Notes: generated by a model from the letters alone, not told the origin. A DNA stretch of 64,000 bases from an uncultured Shinella sp. (GCF_946479415.1 NZ_CAMLFY010000001.1:110565-174564), one strand, 5' to 3'; counted from the first letter of the stretch, positions 1-8,973 are shown. Numbers and translations: made by a program.

Positions 1-249
1 CATCTTTTCCGTATAGCCCATGTACTGGCGGATGGCGGCCTTGCCTTCCAGGTCCATGATCTCGTGCGTGTAGATGGTGTTGCCCTGCGGCGGCTGGATG
101 AAAGCCTTGTCCACACGGCGCGGCTTGCCGTTCACATAATACGGGCCGTCCATCATCTTCAAAAGCTTGTCGCCGGTGAAGGGCGGTCCATCGTGGCGCC
201 AAGCCAGGTCCACCAGGTCGGTGGGGTAGCAGCTTAGGTCGATTATCAT
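1..249 (-). CDS. Amidohydrolase-family protein, N-terminal 83 residues (cut by window edge)
   Basis: The reading frame starts at an ATG on the minus strand, preceded by a good AGGAGA ribosome-binding site, and stays open to the left edge. It begins MIIDLSCYP, the short beta strand typical of TIM-barrel amidohydrolases of the amidohydrolase-2 (ACMSD/decarboxylase) kind. The metal ligands and C-terminus lie outside, so substrate and reaction cannot be stated. It points the same way as the cobW/molybdenum-hydroxylase genes but is separated from them by a terminator and an AT-rich gap, so it probably has its own promoter. Assignment rests on N-terminal resemblance only. Confidence 0.6.
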   Translation of the reverse strand, partial: MIIDLSCYPTDLVDLAWRHDGPPFTGDKLLKMMDGPYYVNGKPRRVDKAFIQPPQGNTIYTHEIMDLEGKAAIRQYMGYTEKM

Positions 250-555
250 TCCTGTTCTCCTGTCGTAGAGGGTCCGGTCGATGCGGGGCCGCGCGATGAA
301 CGCCATGCCGGCGGGTGCCGGGCGTGGATCCGCGAACTCAGGAAACGCCGATGACGGAGAAGAACGGCCGGGGCCCGAAACGGGGCACAAACGGCGGGTG
401 TTCCTTTCGTAGTCAGCATCGACATCGCAGCCTCATCTTCCAACAGACGGCGAGCAATTGTCAGTGCTTCTACTCGAAGCCGAAAAGACCATGACGGCCG
501 CTTTATGTCAATAAAAATATCAATCTAAGCCGTTATTTTTAAAAGATATTTCTAG
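250..555. other. Intergenic region, probable promoter of the partial amidohydrolase
   Basis: No convincing gene. The part around 505-555 is strikingly AT-rich against its surroundings and, read on the minus strand, contains a TTGACA hexamer. I could not place a good -10 partner. It lies between the cobW terminator and the amidohydrolase start, so a promoter for the latter is the simplest reading. Confidence 0.4.
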
Positions 556-600
556 AAAAACGCCAGCGACCGCCCGCGCGCTGGAGGGTGCGCGGGCGGT
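556..600 (-). terminator. Intrinsic terminator of the permease-molybdenum hydroxylase-cobW genes
   Basis: Positions 569-579 and 590-600 form an 11-bp perfect GC-rich stem with a 10-nt loop. Read on the minus strand, CGCTGGCG and a run of five T (556-560) follow. It lies about 50 nt past the cobW stop codon. Confidence 0.75.
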
Positions 601-648
601 TCAGACAGAAGGTCTTGAGCTAGGCTCGAAGCGGCAGGAGAAGCGCCG

Positions 649-1830
649 CTAGGCGGCCAGGCATGCGCGCAAGTTTCTGTCGATGCCGTCACGGTCGAGG
701 TTGCGGCCGATGAAGACGAATTTCGACTTCGGCGCATCCTCGCCCCAGGCGTGATCCGGTCGGAAATCGACCAGCTTGTGCACCGCCTGGAGCACGAAGA
801 ACCGGTCATCGTTCGCCACCGAGACGATGCCCTTGGTGCGGAAGATGTCGTCGCCGTGTTCGCCGAGATAGTCCTTCAGGAAGCCCGCCAGCTTCTCGCC
901 GTCGAAGGACTGCGGATAGACGAAGGAATGGGACTTCACCGTTGCATCGTGGCTATGCGGGCGTAGCGCCGTTACCGGTGCATGATCATGTTTGTCACCG
1001 TGATCATGGTGATGGTCCGGGTTGTCGCAGGCCGCGTCGTGGCATTCGATGTGATGCCCATGGTCGTGGTCGGGATGGGCACAAGCCGCGTCCTGGCAAT
1101 CATGGCTGTGATGGCCATGCGCGTCGCGGTCGTCATCCATATCGATGTCGAGGATTTCCGCGCGCTCGCGCACGTAGGAGGGGCGAAAACCTTTGACGCC
1201 TAGGATGTTGGACAGATCCACCTGGCCATAGGTCGAGCGCAGGATCGGCGCCGTCTGGTTGAGCTTGCGCAGCGAACCCTCCAGCTCGCCGAGGCCTTCC
1301 TCGGAGGCGAGGTCGACCTTGTTGACGAGGATGCGGTCGGCCGCGACGATCTGGTTGACCGCCTGGTTGTCGCTGCCGTCGAGCACCGGGTCGTAGAGGT
1401 GCTGGTCGATATGCATGGCATCGACCAGCGTCACGATGGCGTCGAGCTCTACCTCGTCGGCGACACTGCGGTCGACGAAGAAGGCGGTGGCGACCGGGGT
1501 CGGATCGGCGAGGCCCGAGGTCTCGACGATGATATGGTCGAACTTGTCCTTGTGGCTGAGCAGCTTCTTCATCACGTCGATGAGGTCGTTGCGCACATCG
1601 ACGAAGCAGCAAATGCAGCCGTTTTGCATCTGGAAGATTTCCTCGTCGGAGGCGAGCACCAAGTCGCTGTCGACGTCCACTTCCCCGAACTCGTTTTCGA
1701 TCACCGCGATGCGGTGGCCGTGGCGTTCGGTGAGGATGTAATTGAGCAGCGTCGTCTTTCCCGATCCGAGGAAGCCGGTGAGGATCGTGATCGGGAGTTT
1801 CTTGCTGGCTGGTTCGATGTGCATGTTCAT
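649..1830 (-). CDS. CobW/COG0523-family GTPase metallochaperone
   Basis: A 393-residue P-loop GTPase. Walker A GFLGSGKTT is at residues 19-27, the CICC metal-binding motif (CxCC class) at 72-75 and the NKVD guanine-specificity motif at 170-173; a CobW C-terminal domain follows. COG0523 proteins use GTP hydrolysis to deliver metals, mostly zinc, to client enzymes. An unusual insert at about 238-294 is packed with His and Cys and contains the module CxDAACxxPDHxH twice (about 245-257 and 263-275). The start overlaps the stop of the molybdenum subunit gene (ATGA), so the two are translationally coupled. This suggests it serves maturation or metal supply of that enzyme, but the metal is unknown. 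An upstream in-frame extension is only shadow of the preceding gene. Confidence 0.9.
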   Translation of the reverse strand: MNMHIEPASKKLPITILTGFLGSGKTTLLNYILTERHGHRIAVIENEFGEVDVDSDLVLASDEEIFQMQNGCICCFVDVRNDLIDVMKKLLSHKDKFDHIIVETSGLADPTPVATAFFVDRSVADEVELDAIVTLVDAMHIDQHLYDPVLDGSDNQAVNQIVAADRILVNKVDLASEEGLGELEGSLRKLNQTAPILRSTYGQVDLSNILGVKGFRPSYVRERAEILDIDMDDDRDAHGHHSHDCQDAACAHPDHDHGHHIECHDAACDNPDHHHDHGDKHDHAPVTALRPHSHDATVKSHSFVYPQSFDGEKLAGFLKDYLGEHGDDIFRTKGIVSVANDDRFFVLQAVHKLVDFRPDHAWGEDAPKSKFVFIGRNLDRDGIDRNLRACLAA

Positions 1831-4133
1831 ACGCCCTTCTCCCTCAAGGCTTTCAGAATGTCTTCCGGGGTGATCGGATAGTGGTGGAAGCGGACGCCGA
1901 TGGCGTCGTAGATGGCATTGGCGATCGACGGGCCGATGGCGATGATCGGGTCTTCGCCAACGCCCTTGGCGCCCCAGGGGCCGCCCGGATCGGGTGCTGC
2001 TTCCAGGATGATCGTCTCGATGTCCGGCATGTCCATGGAGAGCGGCATCTTGTAGTCGACGAGGCCGGCATTGAGCGATCGGCCGGTCTTCTTGTCGATG
2101 ATGTAGTCCTCGGTCAGGGTATGGCCGATGCCCTGCTGGATGCCGCCTTCGATCTGGCCTTGCGCGGCGATCGGGTGGATGACCCGGCCGATATCGTGCA
2201 CCGGCACGACGCGCTTGACCTCGACGATGCCCGTTTCCGTATCGACATCCACTTCGGTGAAATGGGCGGCGAAGGAGTAGGACTTCGTCGGCTCGTAGGT
2301 GCCGTTGGCCACGATATTGGCCGCGGGAATGCCGCGGGACGGCCCCATGGCTTCGGCAACCGTCATGAAACGGCCCGGTTCGGCCGTGACGAAGACCTGG
2401 CCGTCGGTGAGGTCGAGTTCGTCGGCCTTGACCTGAAGTTTCATCGCAGCGCGTTCGAGAACGGCGGCACGAACCTTGGTGGCGGCCATCTTGGCGGCGG
2501 TGCCGACGAGATAGGTCGTGTGGCTGGCGAAGGCGCCGATGTCCCACGGCACCACGTCCGTATCGCCGTGGATGACGCCGACATCTTCGAAGCGCACCCC
2601 GAGTTCTTCGGCGACGATCTGCGCCAGCGCGGTGTGTGCGCCGGTGCCGAGGCCGGCAGCCCCCGTGAGCAGCGTCACCGTGCCGTCCTCGTTGACCTTC
2701 ACGGTCGCATTGCCCTGCTCCTTGATGCCCGGATAGGCAGAGGAGCCGTGCATTTCGCAGCCGGTGCCCCAGCCCTTGCGGATATGCGGGCGCTTCGGGT
2801 CGGGCGTGCGGTCCCGGTTACGGATCGATTTCCAGTCGAGCACGTCCATGCCGTGCTGGAGGCAGATTTCCAGGCCGTGGCCGACGATCGGGTGACCCGA
2901 GGGCGCGATATCGCCCGCCCGCACCACGTTCTTCAGCTTCAATTCCGCCGGATCCATGCCGAGCCGCTCGGCGGCTTCGTCCATCTGGATATCGAGCGGA
3001 TAGTAGCTCTGCACCACACCATAGCCGCGGAAGGCACCGTTGATCGGCGTATTGGTATAGAGGCAGCGCCCTTCCAGCCGGACGTTCTCGCAACGATACA
3101 GCGACGTCGCGGCAGTGGTGCCGACGATGGTGACGCCCGGACCGTGCGAGCCGTAGGCGCCGGAATCGTAGACCAGCTTCATGTCGCGGGCGACGAGCGT
3201 GCCGTCGTTCTTGAAGCCCTGCTTGAGCCAGATCCGGCAGGGATGGCGCGAGCGGCCGGCGACGAAGGTCTCGTGGCGGGTGAACTCCATCTTCACCGGC
3301 CGGCGCGTTTCCTTCGCCAGTAGCGCGCAGAGGAATTCATGCTGGAAGCAATCCTGCTTGGCGCCGAAACCGCCGCCCATGTGATCGACCAGCACGCGCA
3401 CCTTGGTGAGCGGCAGGCCCAGCACTTCGGCCAGGATGCCGCGTACCATGAAGGAGGACTGCGTCGAGGTCCAGAAGGTCAGCTTGTTGGAGCCGTCCCA
3501 GTCGGCGATGCAGACATTCGGTTCCATATAGGCCGGATGCGGACGGCCGCCGGAGAAGGTGCCCTCAAGGATGAAATCCGCCTGGGCGAAACCGGCCTCG
3601 ACATCGCCACGGTTGACACGCACCGGATCGAGCACGAGATTGCCGCCGGGGCCGACATCGTGGATGAGCGGCGCGCCCGGAAGGGCGGCGTCCTCCGGTT
3701 CGAAAACCGCCGGCAGGGCCTCGTATTCGACCTCGATCAGGTCGAGCGCCTCGTCAGCAATCTCCTCGCTGATCGCAGCAACGGCAGCGACGCCCTCGCC
3801 CCAGAAGCGCACCTTGTCGTCGAGAATGTACTGGTCCTTGGTGCAGGAGGCCGAGCGCGGATGCGGCGAGCCGTAATGCAGCACGCGCGGCACGTTTTCA
3901 TGGGTCAGCACGGCCTTGACGCCGGGATAGGCGAGCGCCTTGCTGACATCGATGCTCTTGATGCGGGCATGGGCGATCGCGGCGCGCTTGATCTTGCCAT
4001 GCAGCATGCCGGCGAGCTTGACGTCGCCGGTATATTCGGCCTCGCCCGTCACCTTTTCCAGCACGTCGTCGCGCTTGACGCTCTTGCCGACGATCTTGAA
4101 TTCGCGCTCTTCGATAGGGGTGTTGATGTTCAT
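1827..4133 (-). CDS. Molybdenum hydroxylase large subunit, xanthine-dehydrogenase family
   Basis: A 768-residue molybdopterin-cytosine-dinucleotide-binding subunit of the XDH/aldehyde-oxidase/CO-dehydrogenase family. Visible family motifs are GGGFGAK, AFRGYG and, near the C-terminus, GAKGVGE, whose Glu aligns with the catalytic general base of XDH. The enzyme hydroxylates a carbon next to a ring nitrogen or an aldehyde using water, passing electrons to the 2Fe-2S and FAD subunits encoded just upstream. The start overlaps the stop of the 2Fe-2S gene (ATGA), and the stop overlaps cobW. The adjacent purine/uracil permease, BMP transporter and cytosine-deaminase-like gene favour a purine-like or pterin-like heterocycle, but the sequence does not fix the substrate. 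Confidence 0.9.
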   Translation of the reverse strand: MNINTPIEEREFKIVGKSVKRDDVLEKVTGEAEYTGDVKLAGMLHGKIKRAAIAHARIKSIDVSKALAYPGVKAVLTHENVPRVLHYGSPHPRSASCTKDQYILDDKVRFWGEGVAAVAAISEEIADEALDLIEVEYEALPAVFEPEDAALPGAPLIHDVGPGGNLVLDPVRVNRGDVEAGFAQADFILEGTFSGGRPHPAYMEPNVCIADWDGSNKLTFWTSTQSSFMVRGILAEVLGLPLTKVRVLVDHMGGGFGAKQDCFQHEFLCALLAKETRRPVKMEFTRHETFVAGRSRHPCRIWLKQGFKNDGTLVARDMKLVYDSGAYGSHGPGVTIVGTTAATSLYRCENVRLEGRCLYTNTPINGAFRGYGVVQSYYPLDIQMDEAAERLGMDPAELKLKNVVRAGDIAPSGHPIVGHGLEICLQHGMDVLDWKSIRNRDRTPDPKRPHIRKGWGTGCEMHGSSAYPGIKEQGNATVKVNEDGTVTLLTGAAGLGTGAHTALAQIVAEELGVRFEDVGVIHGDTDVVPWDIGAFASHTTYLVGTAAKMAATKVRAAVLERAAMKLQVKADELDLTDGQVFVTAEPGRFMTVAEAMGPSRGIPAANIVANGTYEPTKSYSFAAHFTEVDVDTETGIVEVKRVVPVHDIGRVIHPIAAQGQIEGGIQQGIGHTLTEDYIIDKKTGRSLNAGLVDYKMPLSMDMPDIETIILEAAPDPGGPWGAKGVGEDPIIAIGPSIANAIYDAIGVRFHHYPITPEDILKALREKGV

Positions 4134-4612
4134 GATCTTGCAGCCTCCATCTCGAGCGCGGCGGATTTGATCGCGTCGAAAATCTTGGTGTAACCGGTGC
4201 AGCGGCAGATATTGCCGCTCAGGCCGAAACGGATGTCTTCGTCGGTCGGGCGCGGATTGTCGTCGAGCAGCTTCTTGGCCATCATCAGGATGCCCGGCGT
4301 GCAGAAGCCGCATTGCGAGGCGCCGTGACGCATGAAGGCGTCCTGCAGCGGATGCAGCGTATCGACGCCCGGCTGAAGCCCCTCGATCGTCTCGACCGTG
4401 CGGCCCTCGGCCTCGACGGCGAGCATCAGACAGGCATTGACCGGCTGGCCGTCGACGATGACGGTGCAGGCGCCGCAATCGCCGACGTCGCAGCCCTTTT
4501 TGGTGCCGGTGAGACCGACGTCGTCGCGCAACGCGTCGAGCAGCGAGCAGCAGGTCTCGACCGTCATGTCGCGCGGTTCGCCGTTGATGGTGAGTTCGAC
4601 GATCCGTTTCAT
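4130..4612 (-). CDS. Molybdenum hydroxylase 2Fe-2S subunit
   Basis: A 160-residue small subunit with the two expected [2Fe-2S] cluster sets: plant-ferredoxin-type cysteines at 41, 46, 49 and 61, and the alpha-helical domain cysteines at 101, 104, 136 and 138 (CGFC and CRC). It passes electrons from the molybdenum centre to FAD. Both ends overlap neighbours by ATGA (FAD subunit upstream, molybdenum subunit downstream), the usual arrangement for a three-subunit enzyme made in fixed ratio. The chosen ATG begins MKRIVEL, in line with family N-termini; the open frame further upstream belongs to the FAD gene in another frame. Confidence 0.95.
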   Translation of the reverse strand: MKRIVELTINGEPRDMTVETCCSLLDALRDDVGLTGTKKGCDVGDCGACTVIVDGQPVNACLMLAVEAEGRTVETIEGLQPGVDTLHPLQDAFMRHGASQCGFCTPGILMMAKKLLDDNPRPTDEDIRFGLSGNICRCTGYTKIFDAIKSAALEMEAARS

Positions 4613-5472
4613 GCTGATGCCTCCAATGCCTGGTTGATCGCGCGGCCAGTCAGAACGCCGACCATGTCGCGGCGGTAATCGGCGCTGGCGCGCACGTTGC
4701 TGATCGGCGTGCACTCTTCCATCGCCTTGTCGGCGGCGCTCTTGACGGTCGCCGCGTCGAGCCGCGTGCCGCGCAGCATGGCTTCAGCCGCGGGTGCCCG
4801 CAGGACGGTCGCGCCGACGGCGCCGAGCGCGATGCGGATATCGCTGCACACGCCGTCATCCATGGAGAGGCTGACGGCGACGCCGACGGTGGAAAGCTCC
4901 ATCGCCTTGCGGCGGCCGTGCTTGATATAAGCCTTGCCGGTATTGTCACCGGCCGGGGGCACGGTGATGCCGGTGACGATCTCGCCTTTGGCAAGCACGG
5001 TCTTGCCGGGGCCGGTGAAGAATTCGGCGAGCGGCACGACGCGCATGTTCGTACGGCTGTAGATGTGGATGAAAGCACCGTCCGCGATCAGCGGCGGGAT
5101 CGTATCGGCTGACGGCGAGGCGCGACAGACATTGCCGACGACGGTCGCGCGGTTGCGCACCTGGATAGAGCCGAGCGAGGCAAGTGCATCGCGCAGATTG
5201 GGATAACGCTCGCGCACCAGCGCAAGGCGCTCCAGCCGCCCGACAGTCACCAGGGCACCAAAAGTCAGGCCGCGAGTTTCGTCGTAAATGATATCGGAGA
5301 GGCCGGGGATGCCCTTGATATCGACGACGTTGCGCACGCGGCGCAGCCGCTCGCGAATCTCGACCAGCAGGTCCGTTCCGCCGTTGAACAGAAAGGTATC
5401 GTCGCCGAGATCGGTGAGAAGGCGGGAGGCCTGCTCCAGCGTGTCCGCCCGGTGATAGTCAAAGCGCCTCAT
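4609..5472 (-). CDS. Molybdenum hydroxylase FAD subunit
   Basis: A 287-residue FAD-binding subunit of the CoxM/XDH-B type. Family motifs include FNGGTDLL near residue 30 and the stretch SIQVRNRATVVGNVC followed by SPSADTIPPL, both FAD-contacting in this family. It takes electrons from the 2Fe-2S subunit and hands them to NAD+ or another acceptor. It is the first gene of the coupled FAD / 2Fe-2S / Mo / cobW set, with an AGAGGA ribosome-binding site. The 91-nt gap to the permease gene upstream holds a strong inverted repeat, so expression may be tuned separately from the permease. Confidence 0.93.
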   Translation of the reverse strand: MRRFDYHRADTLEQASRLLTDLGDDTFLFNGGTDLLVEIRERLRRVRNVVDIKGIPGLSDIIYDETRGLTFGALVTVGRLERLALVRERYPNLRDALASLGSIQVRNRATVVGNVCRASPSADTIPPLIADGAFIHIYSRTNMRVVPLAEFFTGPGKTVLAKGEIVTGITVPPAGDNTGKAYIKHGRRKAMELSTVGVAVSLSMDDGVCSDIRIALGAVGATVLRAPAAEAMLRGTRLDAATVKSAADKAMEECTPISNVRASADYRRDMVGVLTGRAINQALEASA

Positions 5473-5524
5473 GGCGTTCCTCTTGGATTCTGGCGTCCGG
5501 ACGCTCGGGCCGGAGGCTCTGGGC

Positions 5525-5547
5525 TCCGGCGGCGCATCGCCGCCGGA
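5525..5547. repeat. Perfect intercistronic hairpin between permease and hydroxylase genes
   Basis: TCCGGCGGCG (5525-5534) pairs with CGCCGCCGGA (5538-5547) across a 3-nt loop. No T-run follows on the minus strand, so it is more likely an mRNA-stability or partial attenuation element than a full terminator. Confidence 0.6.
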
Positions 5548-5563
5548 CTAATAGGTTTTGTGT

Positions 5564-6958
5564 TCAGGCAAGGTCGGCGGCGGCAGGCACACCCTGCCCT
5601 TCCTCGGTCTCTTCAGGCTCTTTCGCGGGCACGCCGTTGAAGAGGATGTTGAGGAGTGCCGCCGCGAAGGTACCGACCAGCACGCCGCTGTGCAGGAACT
5701 TGCCGACGGCTGCGGGCAGCTGGTCGAAGATGTTGTCGGCGACAACAGGCACCATGGCGAGACCGACGCTGACCGCGACGATGTAGAGATTGCGGCGGTT
5801 AGCGGCGAAATCGACCTTCGACAGGATTTTCACGCCGGTCGCGGAGACCATGCCGAACATCACGATGGCGGCACCGCCGACGACGTAGCTCGGGATCGAT
5901 GCGCTGATGAAGGCGACCTTCGGCAGCACGCCGAGCAGGATCAGGATGGCGCCGCCGGCTGCGACGACGAAGCGACTGAGCACGCCGGTGATCTGGAGCA
6001 GGCCGACATTCTGCGCATAGGTCGTGTAGGTGAAGGTGTTGAGCAGGCCGCCGATGATGTTGCCGACGCCATCGGTGCGCAGGCCGCGGGTCAGATCGCG
6101 CTGGGTGATCTTGCGGCCCGCCATGTCACCGACCGCCAGGAATTGCCCGGTCGATTCAATCATCATGACCACCATGACCGCACAGAGCGACAGGATGGAC
6201 CAGAATTCGAAGACCGGCCAGCCGAAGGCGAGCGGGTGGATGACACGCAGCCAGTCGGCATCCGCCACGCCATGGAAATCCACCTTTCCGGCGGCAATGG
6301 CGATGGCAAAACCGATGCCGATGCCCATCAGCACCGCAAGATTGGAGAGAAAGCCCTTGAGAACGCGGGTGAGCAGCAGGATCGATAGGAGCACGATGGC
6401 CGCGACGGCAAGCCCGAAGGGCGCGCCATAGGCCGGGTTCGGGATCATCCCCTCGGGGCCCTTGATCATCGGCTGGCCACCGGCCGCCCAGTTGACGCCG
6501 ACGCGCATCAGGGAAAGACCGATGATCAGCATGACCGTGCCGGTGACGACAGGCGGGAAAAAGCGAACCCATCGGCCGAAGAACGGTGCGACGAGAAGAA
6601 CGAAGATACCGGATCCGATCACCGCGCCGATGACACCGGGCATGCCGAGTTCCGGATTGGCGCCGGTCGCGATGATCGACGGCACGGCGGTGAAGGAGAC
6701 GCCCATCATGATGGGCAGGCGAATGCCGATTTTCCAGATACCGAGCGCCTGGATGATCGTAACGATGCCGCAGGCGAACAGGTCGGCGCTGACGAGCAGC
6801 GCGATCTGTTCCTTGGGCAAGTGAAGCGCCGTGCCGACGATGAGCGGCACCGCGACCGCGCCGGCATACATGACGAGAACGTGTTGCAGGCCGAGAGCAA
6901 AAAGGCTCAGGACGGGATACTTCTTCTCGACGGGATCCGTCATATCGGGATTGGACAT
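5564..6958 (-). CDS. NCS2-family purine/uracil permease
   Basis: A 464-residue, very hydrophobic membrane protein with about 12-14 transmembrane segments. It matches the nucleobase-cation symporter-2 (NAT/NCS2) family of xanthine, uric acid and uracil permeases, including the ESTGQFLAVGDM stretch and the QITGV region. It would import a purine or related ring by proton symport. The ATG at 6958 was chosen because GGAGGAAAGCGA lies directly in front; upstream in-frame codons run into the lysR promoter. It is first in the minus-strand set leading to the molybdenum hydroxylase and is divergent from a LysR gene, the usual layout for LysR control. XanP/UacT-like is the closest description. Confidence 0.9.
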   Translation of the reverse strand: MSNPDMTDPVEKKYPVLSLFALGLQHVLVMYAGAVAVPLIVGTALHLPKEQIALLVSADLFACGIVTIIQALGIWKIGIRLPIMMGVSFTAVPSIIATGANPELGMPGVIGAVIGSGIFVLLVAPFFGRWVRFFPPVVTGTVMLIIGLSLMRVGVNWAAGGQPMIKGPEGMIPNPAYGAPFGLAVAAIVLLSILLLTRVLKGFLSNLAVLMGIGIGFAIAIAAGKVDFHGVADADWLRVIHPLAFGWPVFEFWSILSLCAVMVVMMIESTGQFLAVGDMAGRKITQRDLTRGLRTDGVGNIIGGLLNTFTYTTYAQNVGLLQITGVLSRFVVAAGGAILILLGVLPKVAFISASIPSYVVGGAAIVMFGMVSATGVKILSKVDFAANRRNLYIVAVSVGLAMVPVVADNIFDQLPAAVGKFLHSGVLVGTFAAALLNILFNGVPAKEPEETEEGQGVPAAADLA

Positions 6959-7052
6959 TCGCTTTCCTCCCAGCGAACAGTGTTCCGGCGCGGTGGGGGG
7001 CATCTTGGCCTCATGTTGTGTCACCGCACGCCGTACGAGGTGGATCATGCTG

Positions 7053-7112
7053 TTGACCAAATCAGCAAACAATCGGCATAATTATATTTATTCATCTAGT
7101 CATTGAATGAAT
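7053..7112. promoter_or_regulatory. Divergent promoter region with a perfect LysR box
   Basis: ATTCAT (7090-7095) and ATGAAT (7107-7112) form a perfect 6-bp inverted repeat 11 nt apart, exactly the T-N11-A signature of LysR-type sites. For lysR (+) a TTGACC (7053-7058) and CATAAT (7077-7082) sit 18 nt apart, placing the box at the predicted start of transcription, directly before the GGAG ribosome-binding site. For the permease (-) a TATAAT reads at 7086-7081, with the box over its -35 zone. This fits autorepression plus activation of the permease. Confidence 0.65.
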
Positions 7113-7120
7113 GGAGCAGC

Positions 7121-8017
7121 ATGGACATCACGCTGAAACAGCTTCGCGCCTTCGTCACCGTGGCCAATCTCGGGCAATTCACGCTTGCCGCAGACAAGCT
7201 CGGCTCCTCACAATCGGCGGTCAGCACGCTGGTGCGTCAACTGGAGACGAACCTCAATCTACGCCTGTTCGACCGTCACACGCGGCTTCTGCGCCTCACC
7301 CAGGCGGGCATGGATATCCTGCCGATCGCGGCACGTGCCGTCGCCGATATCGAGGGCATGGTGGAAAGTTCGCAGGAGCTGACGGCGCTGCGCCGCGGCA
7401 AGGTCACCATGGCGGCCGGCACCGTGCAGGCGGCGCTTATGCTGCCGCAGCTCGTGCACGGCTTCACCAAGCTCTATCCGGAAATCGCCGTCGCGCTGCA
7501 TGACGTGGCGGAGAAGACCGTGCTGGAGCAGGTGGCGAACGGGTCCGTCGATCTCGGCCTCGGCACAGTACCGGAAGACGATCCAGAACTCGTCGGCACG
7601 CGGCTTACTACCGACGAGTTCCTCGTCGTGCTGCATGCCGACGATCCGCTGGTCAAACGCTCCGAGCTGCGCTGGACGGACCTTGTCGATTGCAAGCTGA
7701 TCGGCCCGCAGCGCGGCAATCCGATCCGCGACCGGCTGGAGAACGAACTGGCGCGCAACGGCATCATCCTGCCGCTCGACAAGTCGATGCAGGAGGTGGC
7801 GCTGCCGCTGACGATCATCGGCATGGTCGAAGGCGGCCTCGGCGTCGCGATCATGACCTCGGCCGTCACGCGGCTTGCCACCTCGATGGGCCTCGTCGTG
7901 CGCACGCCGAAGGAACCGCATATCAAGCGCGAGGTCAGCCTGATCCAGAAACGCGGCCGTTCGCTATCGCCGGCCGCGCGGCGCTTTCGCGATTTCCTGC
8001 TGAAATCGGTCCATTGA
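7121..8017 (+). CDS. LysR-family transcriptional regulator (first of two related copies)
   Basis: A 298-residue LysR regulator: winged helix-turn-helix in the first 60 or so residues (LKQLRAFVTVANLGQF, SQSAVSTLVRQLE, LFDRHTR) followed by a periplasmic-binding-like effector domain. The ATG at 7121 is preferred over an in-frame TTG 18 nt upstream because GGAG sits just before it and the operator-like palindrome would otherwise lie in coding sequence. It is divergent from the NCS2 permease and upstream of the aldolase and deaminase-like genes, so it probably senses a heterocycle or its breakdown product. The LysR protein at 15850-16773 closely resembles it and closes the block on the other side. 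Confidence 0.92.
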   Translation: MDITLKQLRAFVTVANLGQFTLAADKLGSSQSAVSTLVRQLETNLNLRLFDRHTRLLRLTQAGMDILPIAARAVADIEGMVESSQELTALRRGKVTMAAGTVQAALMLPQLVHGFTKLYPEIAVALHDVAEKTVLEQVANGSVDLGLGTVPEDDPELVGTRLTTDEFLVVLHADDPLVKRSELRWTDLVDCKLIGPQRGNPIRDRLENELARNGIILPLDKSMQEVALPLTIIGMVEGGLGVAIMTSAVTRLATSMGLVVRTPKEPHIKREVSLIQKRGRSLSPAARRFRDFLLKSVH

Positions 8018-8172
8018 CCCGGCAAAAATTCCGGCGTTATCTGAAGTCGCTGCTGGACCGCGCCAGGCGCGGGCAGGCAGGGCGCAGCGGCTCGACGCTG
8101 TGCGCGGAGGCCGGCGCATGATGCGCCTTCCGGCCCGCCGCCGCTCCCAGCCACGCCAGACCAGGAGCATCC

Positions 8173-8973
8173 ATGGCTCATTCCCTGAACGACCGCGCCG
8201 CGAATTCCACTGAGACCACAAGGCCGAATCGCCCCGACCTTTCCACCGATGCCATCCGCACGGCGAAGGAAGATCTCGCCGCCTGTTTCCGCATGGCGGC
8301 GCGCAACGGCTTCGAGGAGGGTATCTGCAACCATTTCTCCGCCGTCGTGCCCGGTCATGACGATCTCTTCCTCGTCAATCCCTATGGCTACGCCTTCCGG
8401 GAACTGACTGCCTCCAAGCTGCTGGTCTGCGATTTCAACGGCACCGTCATCGACGGCGATGGCGCGCCGGAGGCCACCGCCTTCTACATCCACGCCGAAA
8501 TCCACCGCCGCCTGCCACGCGCCAGGGTCGCCTTCCACACGCATATGCCCTATGCGACGGCGCTTTCCATGACGGACGGGCCGCCGATGATCTGGGCCGG
8601 ACAGACCGCGCTCAAATTCTACGGCCGTACCGCCGTTGACGAGAACTACAACGGCCTGGCGCTGGACTATGCCGAGGGCGCGCGCATCGCCGGCACGGTC
8701 GGCGATGCCGACATCGTGTTCCTCAAGCACCACGGCGTGCTGGTGCTCGCCCCCACCATCGCGGAGGCTTGGGACGATCTCTATTATATCGAGCGCGCCG
8801 CCGAAGTGCAGGTGCTCGCCATGTCGACCGGCCGTACGGTCTCGCCGGTCGATCCCGCCATCGCGGAAGCCGCCTATCGGCAGATGCGCGAAGGCGACCC
8901 AGAGTCCGCCAGGGCTCATCTTGCGGCCATTCGCCGGCAACTGGACGCGGAAGAACCACAATATCGGCATTGA
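8173..8973 (+). CDS. Class II aldolase/adducin-family protein
   Basis: A 266-residue protein of the zinc-dependent class II aldolase (fuculose-phosphate aldolase/adducin N-terminal) fold. Likely zinc ligands are in HTHMPYATALSM and in the later KHHGVLV; the NGFEEGICNHFS region is also typical. Members are aldolases, decarboxylases or epimerases, and this one cannot be assigned a substrate. AGGAG precedes the ATG at 8173. It lies downstream of the LysR gene on the same strand, and a palindromic operator-like site separates it from the deaminase-like gene, so it could be read with either. Confidence 0.85.
   Translation: MAHSLNDRAANSTETTRPNRPDLSTDAIRTAKEDLAACFRMAARNGFEEGICNHFSAVVPGHDDLFLVNPYGYAFRELTASKLLVCDFNGTVIDGDGAPEATAFYIHAEIHRRLPRARVAFHTHMPYATALSMTDGPPMIWAGQTALKFYGRTAVDENYNGLALDYAEGARIAGTVGDADIVFLKHHGVLVLAPTIAEAWDDLYYIERAAEVQVLAMSTGRTVSPVDPAIAEAAYRQMREGDPESARAHLAAIRRQLDAEEPQYRH

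Noticed and set aside
1831..2547. Extended N-terminus of cobW
   Set aside because: The extra residues read the end of the molybdenum subunit gene in the wrong frame; the ATG at 1830 with overlapping stop is the real start.
1881..3323. Long plus-strand frame opposite the molybdenum hydroxylase subunit
   Set aside because: Antisense shadow; the minus-strand gene has clear family motifs.
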